Below, piece after piece: positions 52,416 to 62,681 of a stretch of DNA of 64,000 nucleotides. Position 1 is the stretch's first letter. Every line of letters begins with the position of its first letter. The DNA comes from Kribbella sp. NBC_00382 (GTDB lineage: Bacteria; Actinomycetota; Actinomycetes; Propionibacteriales; Kribbellaceae). Below the pieces are notes generated by a model, which worked only from the letters and a program-made list of their open reading frames with translations, did no database searches and was not told where the DNA came from. Position numbers and translations under genes: made by a program. The stretch is taken from contig NZ_CP107954.1 in assembly GCF_036067295.1 (NCBI RefSeq), positions 5,332,001 to 5,396,000 of the forward strand, written 5' to 3'.

Positions 52416-54911
52416 ATGAAGTTCAGACGACGTGCGGTGGCGGCCGCGGTCGCAGGCCTGCTGGCCGCGACCGCGCTCGCCTCCGGCACTCAACAGGCAG
52501 TCGGACAACCGGCCGCGCAGACCGGTTGGCACAAGGGGACCCCGCCACTGACCACGCCATGGACCGACGACGTGTCGCCCACCAACGCGCTCCCGGAGTA
52601 CCCGAGGCCGCAGCTCACCCGCAAGAAGTGGCAGAACCTCAACGGACTGTGGGAGTTCGCGCCGGCCGCCACGGGGGAGGCCCCGCCGTTCGACAAGACG
52701 CTGGCCGAACAGGTGCTGGTCCCGTACCCGATCGAGTCGGCGCTGTCCGGAGTACAGCGGCATGAGGACCGGATGTGGTACCGCCGGACCTTCACCGTGC
52801 CGAGTAGCTGGAAGGGTCAGCGCCTGCTGCTCCACTTCGGCGCCGTCGACTACGACGCGAAGGTCTGGGTGAATGGCCGCCAGGTCGCCACCCATCGCGG
52901 CGGCTACGACGGTTTCGACGTCGATGTCACCAACGTGCTCAAACGATCCGGTCCGCAGGAGCTGATCGTCTGGGCCGAGGACCTCACCGACGAGACGTTC
53001 CAGCCGATCGGCAAGCAACGCGAGGTCAGCGACCACGGCATCTTCTACCAAGGCAGCTCCGGCATCTGGCGGACCGTCTGGATGGAGCCCGTCGCCACCT
53101 CCTCGATCGACCGGCTGCAGCTCACCCCCGACCTGCCGAGCAGCTCGCTGAAGCTCACCGCCGACACCAGCGGCCCGGCCGGACTTGACGTCGAAGCCAC
53201 GGCGTACGACGGCAGCAAGATCGTCGGCCAGGTGAAGGGCAAGGCCGACACCGAGCTCAAGCTGCCGATCAAGAACCCCAAGCTCTGGTCGCCGGACAGC
53301 CCGTTCCTCTACACCCTCAAGGTCAAGCTGATCGACCGCGGCAAGACCCAGGACGAGGTCGGCTCGTACTCCGGAATGCGATCGGTCGGCAAGATGAAGG
53401 GTGCCGACGGCAAGCTCCGGCTGGCCCTGAACGGCAAGATCCTCTTCAACCTGTCGACCCTCGACCAAGGCTTCTGGCCGGACGGTCTGAACACCGCGCC
53501 GACCGATGAGGCCCTCGCCTTCGACCTCGTCCAGCACAAGAAGCTCGGCTTCAACACCGTCCGCAAGCACATCAAGGTCGAGCCGGACCGCTGGTACTAC
53601 CACGCGGACCAATTGGGCCTGATGGTCTGGCAGGACATGCCCGCCGCGAAGCCCGACCCGATCCCGGCCGGACCCTGGCGTGACCAGTTCAAGGCCGAGC
53701 TGCGCGAGATGGTCGACGAGCACAAGAGCTTCACCTCGATCACCACCTGGATCCCGTTCAACGAGGGCTGGGGTGAGTGGGACCTGGCCGAGACCGGCCG
53801 GATCGCGGACAGCGTGAAGGCACAGGACCCGTCCAGGCTCGTCAACGCGCACAGCGGCATGAACTGCTGCGACTCGCTCGGTGACTCCGGCCGCGGCGAC
53901 ATGATCGACCATCACGCGTACCTCGGCCCGGCTACCTCCACCCCGGCTGGTGATCGGGTGGCGGTCGACGGCGAGCACGGCGGATTCGGCCTCAAGACCA
54001 CCGACCACATGTGGTTCGGCGACGGCTTCGCGTACGAGATGACGCCCGACAAGACGACGCTCACCCGCCGGTACGTCGAGAACCAGCGCGACGTACTGCG
54101 CTCCGCCAACTCCTGTGGCATCAGCGGCTCGGTCTACACCCAGATCACCGATGTCGAGGGCGAGCTGAACGGCTTCTTCACCTACGACCGGCAGATCCCC
54201 AAGATGGACTTCGCCCAAGTACGGGCCGTCAACCAGGACATCATCAAGGGGGCCGACGGCACCGGTACGAGCGGCCCGCCGCTGCCGCCGGGCACACCAG
54301 GTGCCGACGGCATCCATTTCTACCCGCTCGACGGAACCGCGGAAGATGCCGTCGGCACCAATGACGCGACGCTGCAGAACGGCGCGGTCTTTGCCCCCGG
54401 CAAGAACGGCCAAGGCGTTGCGCTGAACGGATCCAACCAGTTCATCGACACCGGCGCGCAGCTGCTCGACACGTCCGGCAACTACACCGCGATGGCCTGG
54501 GTGAAGCTGAACAAGGCGGATGGCTCGTTCCAGACCGTCGTCAGCCAGGACGGAGATCGCGACAGTGCCTTCTTCCTGCAGTACTCCGGCGCCGACCAGC
54601 GATTCGCGATGAGCTTCCCCGGCCAGCGCGCACTCGCGCCGACCAAGCCCAATCCGGATCAGTGGTACCACCTGGCCGGCGTACGGGATGCCGCGAAGGG
54701 TGAGCTCAGGCTGTATGTCGACGGTGAGCTGGCCGCGACCAAGAGCGCGTGCAGCCTGGATTCCACCTCGACCGGGCACTCGGTGATCGGCCGGGCCAAG
54801 TTCGGTGGCAACTCGGTCGACTACCTGGACGGCACGGTCGACCAGGTGCACTTGTTCGACCGGGCCCTCGGCGATGCGGAGGTGCGCGCGCTCTACGCCT
54901 CAGGACGCTGA
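52416..54911 (+). CDS. Secreted GH2 glycoside hydrolase with C-terminal LamG domain
   Basis: An 831-residue exported enzyme. Signal peptide (RAVAAAVAGLLAATALASG), sugar-binding and immunoglobulin-like GH2 domains, then the barrel with acid/base Glu450 in NEGWGEWD and nucleophile Glu520 in VDGEHGGFG. A Pro/Gly linker (about 620) leads to a LamG/concanavalin-like domain (627-830). GH2 enzymes act on beta-galactosides, mannosides or glucuronides; specificity not assigned. Likely sugar-induced via a LacI-type site. Confidence 0.88.
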   Translation: MKFRRRAVAAAVAGLLAATALASGTQQAVGQPAAQTGWHKGTPPLTTPWTDDVSPTNALPEYPRPQLTRKKWQNLNGLWEFAPAATGEAPPFDKTLAEQVLVPYPIESALSGVQRHEDRMWYRRTFTVPSSWKGQRLLLHFGAVDYDAKVWVNGRQVATHRGGYDGFDVDVTNVLKRSGPQELIVWAEDLTDETFQPIGKQREVSDHGIFYQGSSGIWRTVWMEPVATSSIDRLQLTPDLPSSSLKLTADTSGPAGLDVEATAYDGSKIVGQVKGKADTELKLPIKNPKLWSPDSPFLYTLKVKLIDRGKTQDEVGSYSGMRSVGKMKGADGKLRLALNGKILFNLSTLDQGFWPDGLNTAPTDEALAFDLVQHKKLGFNTVRKHIKVEPDRWYYHADQLGLMVWQDMPAAKPDPIPAGPWRDQFKAELREMVDEHKSFTSITTWIPFNEGWGEWDLAETGRIADSVKAQDPSRLVNAHSGMNCCDSLGDSGRGDMIDHHAYLGPATSTPAGDRVAVDGEHGGFGLKTTDHMWFGDGFAYEMTPDKTTLTRRYVENQRDVLRSANSCGISGSVYTQITDVEGELNGFFTYDRQIPKMDFAQVRAVNQDIIKGADGTGTSGPPLPPGTPGADGIHFYPLDGTAEDAVGTNDATLQNGAVFAPGKNGQGVALNGSNQFIDTGAQLLDTSGNYTAMAWVKLNKADGSFQTVVSQDGDRDSAFFLQYSGADQRFAMSFPGQRALAPTKPNPDQWYHLAGVRDAAKGELRLYVDGELAATKSACSLDSTSTGHSVIGRAKFGGNSVDYLDGTVDQVHLFDRALGDAEVRALYASGR

Positions 54912-54985
54912 GAACAGATTCAAGATGCGAGGCGGTCGCAAACCCCGCATCCTGGTAGTGGTGCCGACCAGGGAGGGCCAGTCAG

Positions 54986-55876
54986 ATGACCGCTCCGAGC
55001 CACGTTCTCAGCCCCAAGACCGCGACCAAGTTCCGGCTGCCCCGGTTCGGGCTCGGCGGATCGCCGATCGGTGATCTGCCCGGCCCGGACGGGGATGCGG
55101 TCGCCACGGCCACCATCGACGCGGCGTACCAGGCCGGCATCCGGTACTTCGACACCGCACCACGCTACGGCGGCGGGCGCTCAGAACGGCGCTTCGGTAC
55201 TGCGCTGGCCCGCCGCCCCCGCGAGGAGTTCCTGCTCTCGACGAAGGTCGGCCGGACGATCGACGGCACCGCCGACTTCTCCGCCGAGGGCATTCGCCGA
55301 TCCCTGCTCGAGAGCGGCGAGCGGCTCGGCCTGCGCATCGACCTGGCCTTGCTCCATGACCCGGGCGAGCATTTGCAGCAGGCAATCGAGGAGGCCTACC
55401 CGGTCCTCGACGAGCTGCGCTCCGAAGGCGTGATCGGCGCCGTCGGAGCGGCTGCCGACGACTGGCGGCTGCTCGACCGGCTCGTCCGTGACACGGAGCT
55501 TGTCGCGGTTCTGCTGGCCGGCCAGTACTCGTTGCTCGACCGCTCAGCGGCACCTCTGCTGGATCGCTGTCAGGCCAGGGGAGTACTCGCGATCGTTTCC
55601 GGCGTACTGAGCAAGCAGGTTCTCCAGATCGATCAATCCAAACAAACGACTGACCCTGCAGTCGTCCTCGCACGACGGATCTCGGCCGTCTGCGAGCGGT
55701 ACGGCGTATCGCTGCCGCAGGCCGCCTTGGCCTTCCCCGGCAGGCATTCGGCGGTCGCCTCGGTGCTGATCGGCGCAGCCAGCCAGGCCGAGATCCGGGC
55801 CGATGCCGCCCTGGTCCGGCAATCGGTTCCCAGTGAGCTCTGGCGCGACAAAGAACTGCTCAGACTCTTGGACTAG
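54986..55876 (+). CDS. Aldo/keto reductase (aldose dehydrogenase-like)
   Basis: A 296-residue aldo-keto reductase: RYFDTAPRYGGGRSERRFG, Lys in LLSTKVGRT and His in LALLHDPGEH. It resembles the L-fucose/D-threo-aldose 1-dehydrogenase branch, which fits its place after a GH2 gene: oxidation of a released sugar. RBS AGGGAGGG. Separate promoter or read-through not clear. Confidence 0.84.
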   Translation: MTAPSHVLSPKTATKFRLPRFGLGGSPIGDLPGPDGDAVATATIDAAYQAGIRYFDTAPRYGGGRSERRFGTALARRPREEFLLSTKVGRTIDGTADFSAEGIRRSLLESGERLGLRIDLALLHDPGEHLQQAIEEAYPVLDELRSEGVIGAVGAAADDWRLLDRLVRDTELVAVLLAGQYSLLDRSAAPLLDRCQARGVLAIVSGVLSKQVLQIDQSKQTTDPAVVLARRISAVCERYGVSLPQAALAFPGRHSAVASVLIGAASQAEIRADAALVRQSVPSELWRDKELLRLLD

Positions 55877-55942
55877 CTACCTCTTGTCACTGACCCCTCC
55901 CTAGGTGATTCTGGTCGTCCGATTCCTGTGGGGGGATGTCAC

Positions 55943-58237
55943 ATGTCCAGAATCACCGTGTCCTGTCTGCGCGCCGCCGCGCTGGCCGGGCTGCTCGGCT
56001 CCGGCCTGGTCGCGGTGGCCGCGCCGATCGCCTCGGCTGCCACCATCACCGTCACCACGACGGCCGACGTCGTCAATCCGGGCGACGGCCTGACGTCGCT
56101 GCGGGAGGCGTTCACGACGGCCGGTACGAACGGAGCCGACGACACCATCGCGCTGGGCGCCGGGCTGACCTACTCGCTGACGAACTGCGCCGGGCCACTG
56201 ACCCATGCCGACGGCCACCAACTCGTTGTGCAGGGCAACAATTCGATCATCGACCAGAGCTGTGACGCGGTCGGCATCATCGACAGTACGAACCACGCGG
56301 GCCGGCTCGAGCTCCAGGACCTGATCATCGACGGCGGCCCGAACGCGGCGTCGGTCGGGCTGGAGGGTGCCGCGGTCCGCTCGGACAGTGAGTTGCTGCT
56401 GTCCAATGTCGAGATCCGCAACGTGCTCTCGCCCGGCGGGTCGGTCGTCTGGTCAAGCTTCGACCATGGCATCACGCCGTACCGGCTGACCTTGAACAAC
56501 AGCAACCTGCACAACAACACCGGCAGCGTCGTGAGTTGCGACAACTGCTCGGCGCATCTGGACGGTACGACGATCACGAACAACATCGGCTCGGGCATCT
56601 CACTCGTCGACGGCTACCCGCTGACGCTCGACAACTCGACGATCTCGAACAACACCCGCGCCGGGATCAGCAACACCGGCCAGGGCTTCCCGGCCAACAA
56701 GACCGAGCTGAACTTCACCCAGGTCGAGAACAACGGCCGGGTCGGCATCCGCTGTGTGAACTGCGGCCGACTCAACATGTACTCGAGCGGAGTCGCGAAC
56801 AACGGACTGACCGCGGTCGACGCCCTCGGCGGCATCTCGATCTCCATGTCGCAACGCAGCGGCACCCCGGCGTCGGGGATCAACATCATGCTGTCCGGCA
56901 TCTCGGGCAACAAGAGCACCGTGTCCGGCGGCGGCCTGTCCGTCACGCCGGTACTGGTCGAGGACGGCGGCAACACCGCATCGACGTATATCGACCGGAC
57001 ACCGATCGACAACAACATCTCGGCCGGTGACGGTGGTGGCGCGGCCATCAGCGTCGGCGACTTCAGCGACTACAAGGGCAGCTTCATCGGCAACACGGCG
57101 GCGCAGCGCGGCGGCGGCCTGGCCTTCCTCACGGTTGGCCCGGACGTGGTTCCGACGTCGTCGATGTCTCTGGACTCGAACGAGATCCAGAACAACACGG
57201 CCGGTACCGACGGAGGCGGCGTGTACGCCTTCAGCGCCGGCTCGGTCAGCGGCTTCCAGCCGATCATCTCCGGCAACACCGCGACCGGCAACGGCGGCGG
57301 CGTCAAGGTCGGCTTCGCGTACCAGGCCGCGTTCGACGGCGGCAAGTACTACGGGAACCACGCGGCCAACGGCGCCGGCCTCGACCTGGCCGCGGAGTCG
57401 GTCAAGTTCGACAAGGCGACGATCAACGACAACTCCGTCGTACCGGCGGCCGGTACCGGTGGTGGCGCGCGGATCTCGGCGATCGCGGCGAGCCTGCTGA
57501 ACAGCACCGTCAACGGCAACACCGCGACCACGGGCGGCGGACTGAACTTCACCACCGCGACGAACGTCGACCTCACCCACGTGACGATGGCCGACGACAA
57601 GGCGACGACGGGCGCGCACATCGCCGCCGTACCGTCCGCCACGGTAGCCATCAGCCGCAGCGCCCTCGTCCTACCGATCACCGGTACTGCGTGCGCCGGC
57701 GTCGGCGGCGCCTTCCATGGTGTGTCAGGCGGCTTCTCCGTACTACGGGACGCCACCTGCAGCACCATCGCCTCCGACCTCGTCACGACCGCCGATCCGC
57801 AACTCGGCGCCTTGTCGAACGGCTACCCGGAAGGCCGGCTGCCCGCTGCGACCAGCCCACTCGGTGGACGAGTACCGGTCGCGAACTGCACGACCTTGGA
57901 CGACCAAAGGCTGCAGCCCCGGCCGCTCGGCGCGAACTGTGACGCGGGGTCGGTCGAGTTCGCCGAGACCGTCGCGCCGCCGAGCCCGGACAAGATGCTG
58001 ACGAACCTGATCGCCGACGTGAAGGCGCTGCACCTGCAGAAGGCGCTCGAGACGTCGCTGGTACTGAAGCTGGAGAAGGCCCGGACCGCGATCAAGGCCA
58101 ACAACAAGCCGGTGGCGAAGGTGCTGCTGATCGCGTTCGTGGTCGAGGTGAAAGCAGCTCAATCGGTGAAGAAGATCTCGCCGGCCGCGGCCACCCAGTT
58201 GGTGACGAAGGCAACTGCGATCCGGCTCGCGTTGTAG
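55943..58237 (+). CDS. Secreted right-handed beta-helix (CSLREA-type) protein
   Basis: A 764-residue exported protein: signal peptide (LRAAALAGLLGSGLVAVAAPIASAA), a CSLREA-like N-terminal motif (GLTSLREAF), then many repeats of the form NNTxxGxGGGxxV (for example AANGAGLDLAAESVKF, NTATTGGGLNFTTATNV). About 630-660 the repeats end; a helical, lysine-rich C-terminal domain (LIADVKALHLQKALETSL) follows. Such proteins often bind or degrade polysaccharide or serve as surface adhesins. Start at ATG 55943, RBS GGGGGGA. Confidence 0.8.
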   Translation: MSRITVSCLRAAALAGLLGSGLVAVAAPIASAATITVTTTADVVNPGDGLTSLREAFTTAGTNGADDTIALGAGLTYSLTNCAGPLTHADGHQLVVQGNNSIIDQSCDAVGIIDSTNHAGRLELQDLIIDGGPNAASVGLEGAAVRSDSELLLSNVEIRNVLSPGGSVVWSSFDHGITPYRLTLNNSNLHNNTGSVVSCDNCSAHLDGTTITNNIGSGISLVDGYPLTLDNSTISNNTRAGISNTGQGFPANKTELNFTQVENNGRVGIRCVNCGRLNMYSSGVANNGLTAVDALGGISISMSQRSGTPASGINIMLSGISGNKSTVSGGGLSVTPVLVEDGGNTASTYIDRTPIDNNISAGDGGGAAISVGDFSDYKGSFIGNTAAQRGGGLAFLTVGPDVVPTSSMSLDSNEIQNNTAGTDGGGVYAFSAGSVSGFQPIISGNTATGNGGGVKVGFAYQAAFDGGKYYGNHAANGAGLDLAAESVKFDKATINDNSVVPAAGTGGGARISAIAASLLNSTVNGNTATTGGGLNFTTATNVDLTHVTMADDKATTGAHIAAVPSATVAISRSALVLPITGTACAGVGGAFHGVSGGFSVLRDATCSTIASDLVTTADPQLGALSNGYPEGRLPAATSPLGGRVPVANCTTLDDQRLQPRPLGANCDAGSVEFAETVAPPSPDKMLTNLIADVKALHLQKALETSLVLKLEKARTAIKANNKPVAKVLLIAFVVEVKAAQSVKKISPAAATQLVTKATAIRLAL

Positions 58238-58247
58238 GTACTCTGGA

Positions 58248-58276
58248 CGGAGGCCCGCCGATCCGGTGGGCCTCCG
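58248..58276 (+). terminator. Terminator of beta-helix gene
   Basis: 9-bp arms CGGAGGCCC and GGGCCTCCG with an 11-nt loop. Confidence 0.7.
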
Positions 58277-58339
58277 GACGAGAAGGCGCCGTACCCGGTT
58301 CCCGACAAGACGACGCCGGTCCCTGGAGGGGCCGAGCTG

Positions 58340-58612
58340 ATGCATGTCGTCGATGTGATCGAGATCGTTGGTGCCCTGACCGTGCTGGTGGCCTTCGCGG
58401 CCGCGCAGGCGGGACGGCTCGAGCAGAAGACCCTGTCGTACCAACTGCTGAACCTGATCGGTTCGGCGGTACTGGCGGTGATCGCCGCCGTCGAGAGCTC
58501 CTGGGGCTTCCTGCTGCTGGAAGGCAGCTGGGCGGTCGTCAGCCTGATCGGGCTGGTGAGCCTGCTCCGGCCCGCGAAGCCCAGCCCCGCGAGCCAGAAC
58601 CGGTCGAGCTAG
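58340..58612 (+). CDS. CBU_0592-family small membrane protein
   Basis: A 90-residue protein with three hydrophobic helices; [21 protein letters not shown] and [36 protein letters not shown] match the CBU_0592-like membrane family of unknown function. RBS GGAGGGG. Tail overlaps the convergent gene by 4 bp. Confidence 0.75.
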   Translation: MHVVDVIEIVGALTVLVAFAAAQAGRLEQKTLSYQLLNLIGSAVLAVIAAVESSWGFLLLEGSWAVVSLIGLVSLLRPAKPSPASQNRSS

Positions 58613-59490
58613 AACCGGTCGCCGGGCTGCGGGGTGCCGCCGGGGGAGCCCGTACCGGGTGAGCCTGGCGGCGGAACGGTGGTGCTCTCCGACGGACTGC
58701 CACCGGGCGTGGCCGGGCTTTCCGTGCCGCCCGTGCCGGGTGGCGGGGTGGTCGGCGTGACCGTGACCGTGAAGGTGCGGTCCGGCGGCGGAATGAGCGG
58801 TTCGGGGTCAACCTCGGGCGCGTGGCGGAACATCAACCACGCGACCAGGATCGCCACTGCCATCAGTACAGCCATCGTCAGCAGCGAGAGCGCCACCGCG
58901 AGCCAGGAGGCGGGCTTCAGCGCAGATGGCCAGGGCAGTGGCCAGAGCCGGAACAGGCCTGGGCGGCGGCGGTTCTCCCAGTAGTGCCGGAAGTCCGGCC
59001 CGCGGACCCGGCCGATCGGCGGGACCCGATCCATCAGGACCGCCGAGAGGATGTCCTCGCCGCGGCGCTCGGCGATCAGCTGCTCGTCGGCGGCCGCACT
59101 CGACCCGTCGTCCTCGCGGACCGGTCCGATGGCGGCCCAGAGCGCCACGTCCTCGTCGTCCTCGTCGTTGTGCGCGAGCACGATGCCGTCCGGCAGCTCG
59201 TCGACCGCGGTGATGAACCGGTCGCGGGCTGCCGCGTCGTCGGAGGAGCCCTCGGTCATCATCGCGACCACAGCTCCGCGTCCGGACTCGTCGGCGGCGA
59301 TGTAGAGATAGCCAGCGGCGTTGGCGCCCAGTCGGCCCCGGAGCCAGAAGTCGCCGACCCGCGGCGGGTCCTCCGGCAGCAGCGGCAACGGCTCCGGCAC
59401 GGCCCGCGCGGGAGCCTCGGCGGGCACCTCGGCGGGAGTGTCGGGCTCCGCCGGTACCGCCGTGTCGGTCTGGGAGTCGGTCGCGGTCAT
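58609..59490 (-). CDS. Membrane protein with cytoplasmic sensor-like domain, unknown
   Basis: A 293-residue protein. An acidic, proline-rich N-terminus, a globular part ([34 protein letters not shown]), one membrane span ([25 protein letters not shown]), then a short Thr/Pro-rich extracellular tail. Not recognised; the layout recalls membrane-anchored regulatory proteins. ATG at 59490 with GGAGGTG directly upstream. Divergent from the MoxR operon. Confidence 0.68.
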   Translation of the reverse strand: MTATDSQTDTAVPAEPDTPAEVPAEAPARAVPEPLPLLPEDPPRVGDFWLRGRLGANAAGYLYIAADESGRGAVVAMMTEGSSDDAAARDRFITAVDELPDGIVLAHNDEDDEDVALWAAIGPVREDDGSSAAADEQLIAERRGEDILSAVLMDRVPPIGRVRGPDFRHYWENRRRPGLFRLWPLPWPSALKPASWLAVALSLLTMAVLMAVAILVAWLMFRHAPEVDPEPLIPPPDRTFTVTVTPTTPPPGTGGTESPATPGGSPSESTTVPPPGSPGTGSPGGTPQPGDRF

Positions 59491-59686
59491 CACCTCCAAT
59501 CCCACCACATCCCCGGTAGCCGTGTCGCCGCAGGCCGGAGTACGGGAGTGTTCGGATTTGAGCGGCTGGGCAGGATAGGAGGGGAGCGGGGCGGGGCGCG
59601 CGCGTGCCCAGGTCCGGCGATCTGATGGAATGGGTGGCAGTTCCCGTGCGCAGACATGGTCCACCGTGGACCCCGGAAGGACAGGC

Positions 59687-60721
59687 ATGACCGAAACCAC
59701 TGTGCCGACCGGGTCGGTGGCCCAGCAGTCGCACCTGGTCAGCGAGGCGATCAGCGAGATCAAACGGGTGATCGTCGGCCAGGAGCACATGGTCGAGACG
59801 CTGATGGTGTCGCTGCTCGCCAAGGGTCACTGCCTGCTCGAGGGTGTGCCCGGCGTCGCCAAGACGCTGGCGGTGCGCACCTTCGCGTCGGTGGTCGGTG
59901 GTTCGTTCGCCCGGATCCAGTTCACTCCCGACCTGGTGCCGTCCGACATCGTCGGCACCCGGATCTACCGGCAGACCCGCGAGGCGTTCGACATCGAGCT
60001 CGGCCCGACCTTCGTGAACTTCGTCCTGGCCGACGAGGTGAACCGGGCGCCGGCCAAGGTGCAGTCGGCGATGCTCGAGCTGATGGCCGAGCGGCAGGTG
60101 TCGATCGGCGGCCAGACCTTCCCGATGCCGAAACCGTTCATCGTGATCGCGACCCAGAACCCGATCGAGTCCGAGGGCGTCTACCCGCTGCCCGAGGCGC
60201 AGCGGGACCGGTTCCTGGTCAAGATCGACGTACCGCACCCGCGCGGGCACGAGGAGTTCGAGATCCTCCGCCGGATGAGCGTCGACCCGCCGCAGGCGCG
60301 CCAGGTGCTCAAGCCCGAGACGATCATGGAGCTGCAGCGCTCGGCCGAGCAGGTCTTCGTGCACAACCTGGTCGCGGAGTACGCCGTCCGCCTGGTGATG
60401 GCGACCCGGACGCCGGCCGACTTCCACCTGCCCGACCTGGAGCCGATCATCGAGCTCGGCGTCAGCCCGCGGGCGACCCTCGGCCTGGTGTCGGCCGGCC
60501 GGGCGCTGGCGCTGATCCACGGCCGCGACTACCTGCTGCCGAGCGACATCCAGACGATCGCCCTCGACGTGATGGGACACCGGCTCGGGCTGACCTTCGA
60601 CGCGGTCGCCGACAACATCGACCCGCGCGCCGTGGTCGAACGGATCCTGGCCACCGTCCCGCCGCCGCAGCCGGTCTGGCGCGACGGTACCGACGGCAGC
60701 GGACGCCCCGAGTTCGTCTAG
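59687..60721 (+). CDS. MoxR-type AAA+ ATPase
   Basis: A 344-residue AAA+ protein: Walker A GVPGVAKT at 53-60, Walker B VLADEVNRA, and the sensor region VIATQNPIESEGVYPLPEAQRDRF are diagnostic of MoxR. These chaperones mature VWA-domain proteins. ATG at 59687 with GGAAGGA upstream. First gene of a MoxR-DUF58-VWA operon, the widely conserved arrangement. Confidence 0.92.
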   Translation: MTETTVPTGSVAQQSHLVSEAISEIKRVIVGQEHMVETLMVSLLAKGHCLLEGVPGVAKTLAVRTFASVVGGSFARIQFTPDLVPSDIVGTRIYRQTREAFDIELGPTFVNFVLADEVNRAPAKVQSAMLELMAERQVSIGGQTFPMPKPFIVIATQNPIESEGVYPLPEAQRDRFLVKIDVPHPRGHEEFEILRRMSVDPPQARQVLKPETIMELQRSAEQVFVHNLVAEYAVRLVMATRTPADFHLPDLEPIIELGVSPRATLGLVSAGRALALIHGRDYLLPSDIQTIALDVMGHRLGLTFDAVADNIDPRAVVERILATVPPPQPVWRDGTDGSGRPEFV

Positions 60722-61710
60722 TGGCCAACCGACCAGACCCGCGGGCTGCGATGACGATCTCGCAGCTCGCTCCCGAGCGCGCGCTGCGCCGGCTCGAGCT
60801 GACGGTCGTCCGCCGGCTGGAAGGCTTCCTGCACGGCGAGCACCTCGGCCTGCTGCCCGGACCGGGCACCGAGCTGGCCGAGGCCCGCGAGTACCAGGTC
60901 GGCGACGACGTCCGCCGGATGGACTGGGCAGTGACCGCCCGTACTACGGTCCCGCACGTCCGCGACCTGATCGCGGACCGGGAGCTGGAGACGTGGGCGA
61001 TGGTCGACCTGTCCGCCTCGATGGACTTCGGCACCTCGCAACTGGAGAAGCGCGAGCTGGCCGTGGCGGCCGTCGCCACCGTCGGCTTCCTGACCCACCG
61101 GCTCGGTGACCGCTTCGGTGGGCTGATGCTGCGCGACTCGAGCCTGCGCCGCTGGCCGGCCCGGTCCGGGCGGCTCGCCCTCTACGGTCTGCTCCGGGCA
61201 TTGCTCGCGGAGACCGATCACGGAGAGCACCAGGCACGCAGCGATCTGGCCGGCGCGCTGGACTCGATGGCCCGGACCCAGCGCAAGCGCGGCCTGCGGG
61301 TGATCGTGTCCGACTTCCTCACCCCCGAGGACGGCGAGATCGACAAGCGGATGGAACCGTCCTGGGAGCGCTCGATGCGCAAGCTGACGGCCCAGCACCA
61401 GGTGCTCGCGGTCGAGATCGTCGACCCGCGCGAGCTGGAACTGCCGAACATCGGCGTCGTCCTGATCGGCGACCCGGAGACCGGAGCGATCCGGGAGATC
61501 GACACCCGCAAGCGCAGGGTGCGCGAGGAGTTCGCCGCGGCCGCGCTGGCGCAGCGGGAACGAACCAGGACGGCCCTGCGTAGGGTAGGAGCCGGACATC
61601 TGGTCCTGCGGACCGACCGTGACTGGGTCGCCGACACCGTGCGGTTCGTCCTCGCCTACCGGCGAATGGCGCCCCGCCTGCACCAACCGCCGAAGGGAGT
61701 GGCTCGCTGA
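60721..61710 (+). CDS. DUF58-domain protein (VWA-like)
   Basis: A 329-residue protein with the DUF58 signature GPGTELAEAREYQVGDDVRRMDWAVTARTT and a VWA-like C-terminal half (METWAMVDLSASMDFG). Partner of MoxR in this operon. GTG at 60721 overlaps the MoxR stop (TAGTG); the ATG at 60751 is an alternative. Confidence 0.87.
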   Translation: MANRPDPRAAMTISQLAPERALRRLELTVVRRLEGFLHGEHLGLLPGPGTELAEAREYQVGDDVRRMDWAVTARTTVPHVRDLIADRELETWAMVDLSASMDFGTSQLEKRELAVAAVATVGFLTHRLGDRFGGLMLRDSSLRRWPARSGRLALYGLLRALLAETDHGEHQARSDLAGALDSMARTQRKRGLRVIVSDFLTPEDGEIDKRMEPSWERSMRKLTAQHQVLAVEIVDPRELELPNIGVVLIGDPETGAIREIDTRKRRVREEFAAAALAQRERTRTALRRVGAGHLVLRTDRDWVADTVRFVLAYRRMAPRLHQPPKGVAR

Positions 61711-62663
61711 TGGAGTTCCTGTCTCCGGCCAGACTGTGGTTCCTGCTGTTCATCCCGGTCGTTGTCGCCGGGTACATCTTCCTGCAGCACCGGCGCGCGC
61801 AGTACGCGCTGCGGTTCACCAACATCGCGCTGCTCGACCGGGTTGCGCCGCGCCGGCCGCAGTGGCGCCGGCACCTGGCCGTCGTACTGGCCCTGTTCGC
61901 GACGGCGTCGTGCATCATCGCGTTCGCGCAGCCCAAGGACGAGGTGAAGGTGCCGCGCGAGCGGGCCACCATCGTCGTCGCGATCGACGTATCCCTGTCG
62001 ATGATGGCGACCGACATCGATCCGAACCGGCTCGAGGCGGCCAAGAAGTCGGCGAAGAACTTCGTCAACCAGCTGCCGACCAAGTTCAACGTCGCGCTGG
62101 TCAACTTCGCCGGGACGGCGTCCATCATCGTGCCGCCGACGACCGACCGGGCGACCGTGCTCCGGTCGATCGACGGGCTCGAGCTCGCCGAGTCGACCGC
62201 GACGGGTGAGGGCATCTTCACCTCGCTGCAGGCGCTCACCCAGGTCCCGGCGGACCCGGACCACCCGAACGACCCGGCCCCGGCCAGGATCGTGATGCTG
62301 TCCGACGGCAAGCGGACGGTGGGCCGGACCGCGCAGGAGGGCGCTCAGGCGGCCAAGGCGAAGCACACGCCGGTCTACACGATCACCTTCGGTACGGACT
62401 CGGGCTTCATCGAGATGGACGGCATCCGCCAGCGCGTACCCCCGGACCGCGCCGAGCTGCGCAGCGTCGCCGAGATCAGCGGGGGAGAGGCCTACACGGC
62501 CGAGTCCGCGGGTGAACTCGAAGACGTCTACAAGGACATCGGCTCCTCGGTCGGCTACGACAAGGTCGACAAAGAAGTAACCTCCCGCTTCGCCGGCATC
62601 GCCATGCTCTTCACGCTGGCCGCCGCCGGCGCCTGCATAGCGTTGGCCTCCCGCTTCCCCTAA
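61710..62663 (+). CDS. BatA-like membrane VWA protein
   Basis: A 317-residue protein. N-terminal membrane helix plus a short second (SPARLWFLLFIPVVVAGYIFL; HLAVVLALFATASCIIAF), a VWA domain with the MIDAS DVSLS at 93-97 and a C-terminal helix (GIAMLFTLAAAGACIAL). Such proteins work with MoxR/DUF58 in envelope stress and protein assembly. TGATG overlap with the previous gene. Confidence 0.86.
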   Translation: MEFLSPARLWFLLFIPVVVAGYIFLQHRRAQYALRFTNIALLDRVAPRRPQWRRHLAVVLALFATASCIIAFAQPKDEVKVPRERATIVVAIDVSLSMMATDIDPNRLEAAKKSAKNFVNQLPTKFNVALVNFAGTASIIVPPTTDRATVLRSIDGLELAESTATGEGIFTSLQALTQVPADPDHPNDPAPARIVMLSDGKRTVGRTAQEGAQAAKAKHTPVYTITFGTDSGFIEMDGIRQRVPPDRAELRSVAEISGGEAYTAESAGELEDVYKDIGSSVGYDKVDKEVTSRFAGIAMLFTLAAAGACIALASRFP

Positions 62664-62681
62664 CCCCGGCCGAAACTGGCG

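Noticed and set aside
52392-54851. 819-codon minus-strand frame over the GH2 gene
   Set aside because: Shadow of a strongly coded gene with high third-position GC; the plus strand carries signal peptide and catalytic motifs.
58609-59823. Longer start for the membrane protein reaching to 59823
   Set aside because: Would run through the divergent promoter region and over the MoxR start; the ATG at 59490 has a perfect RBS.
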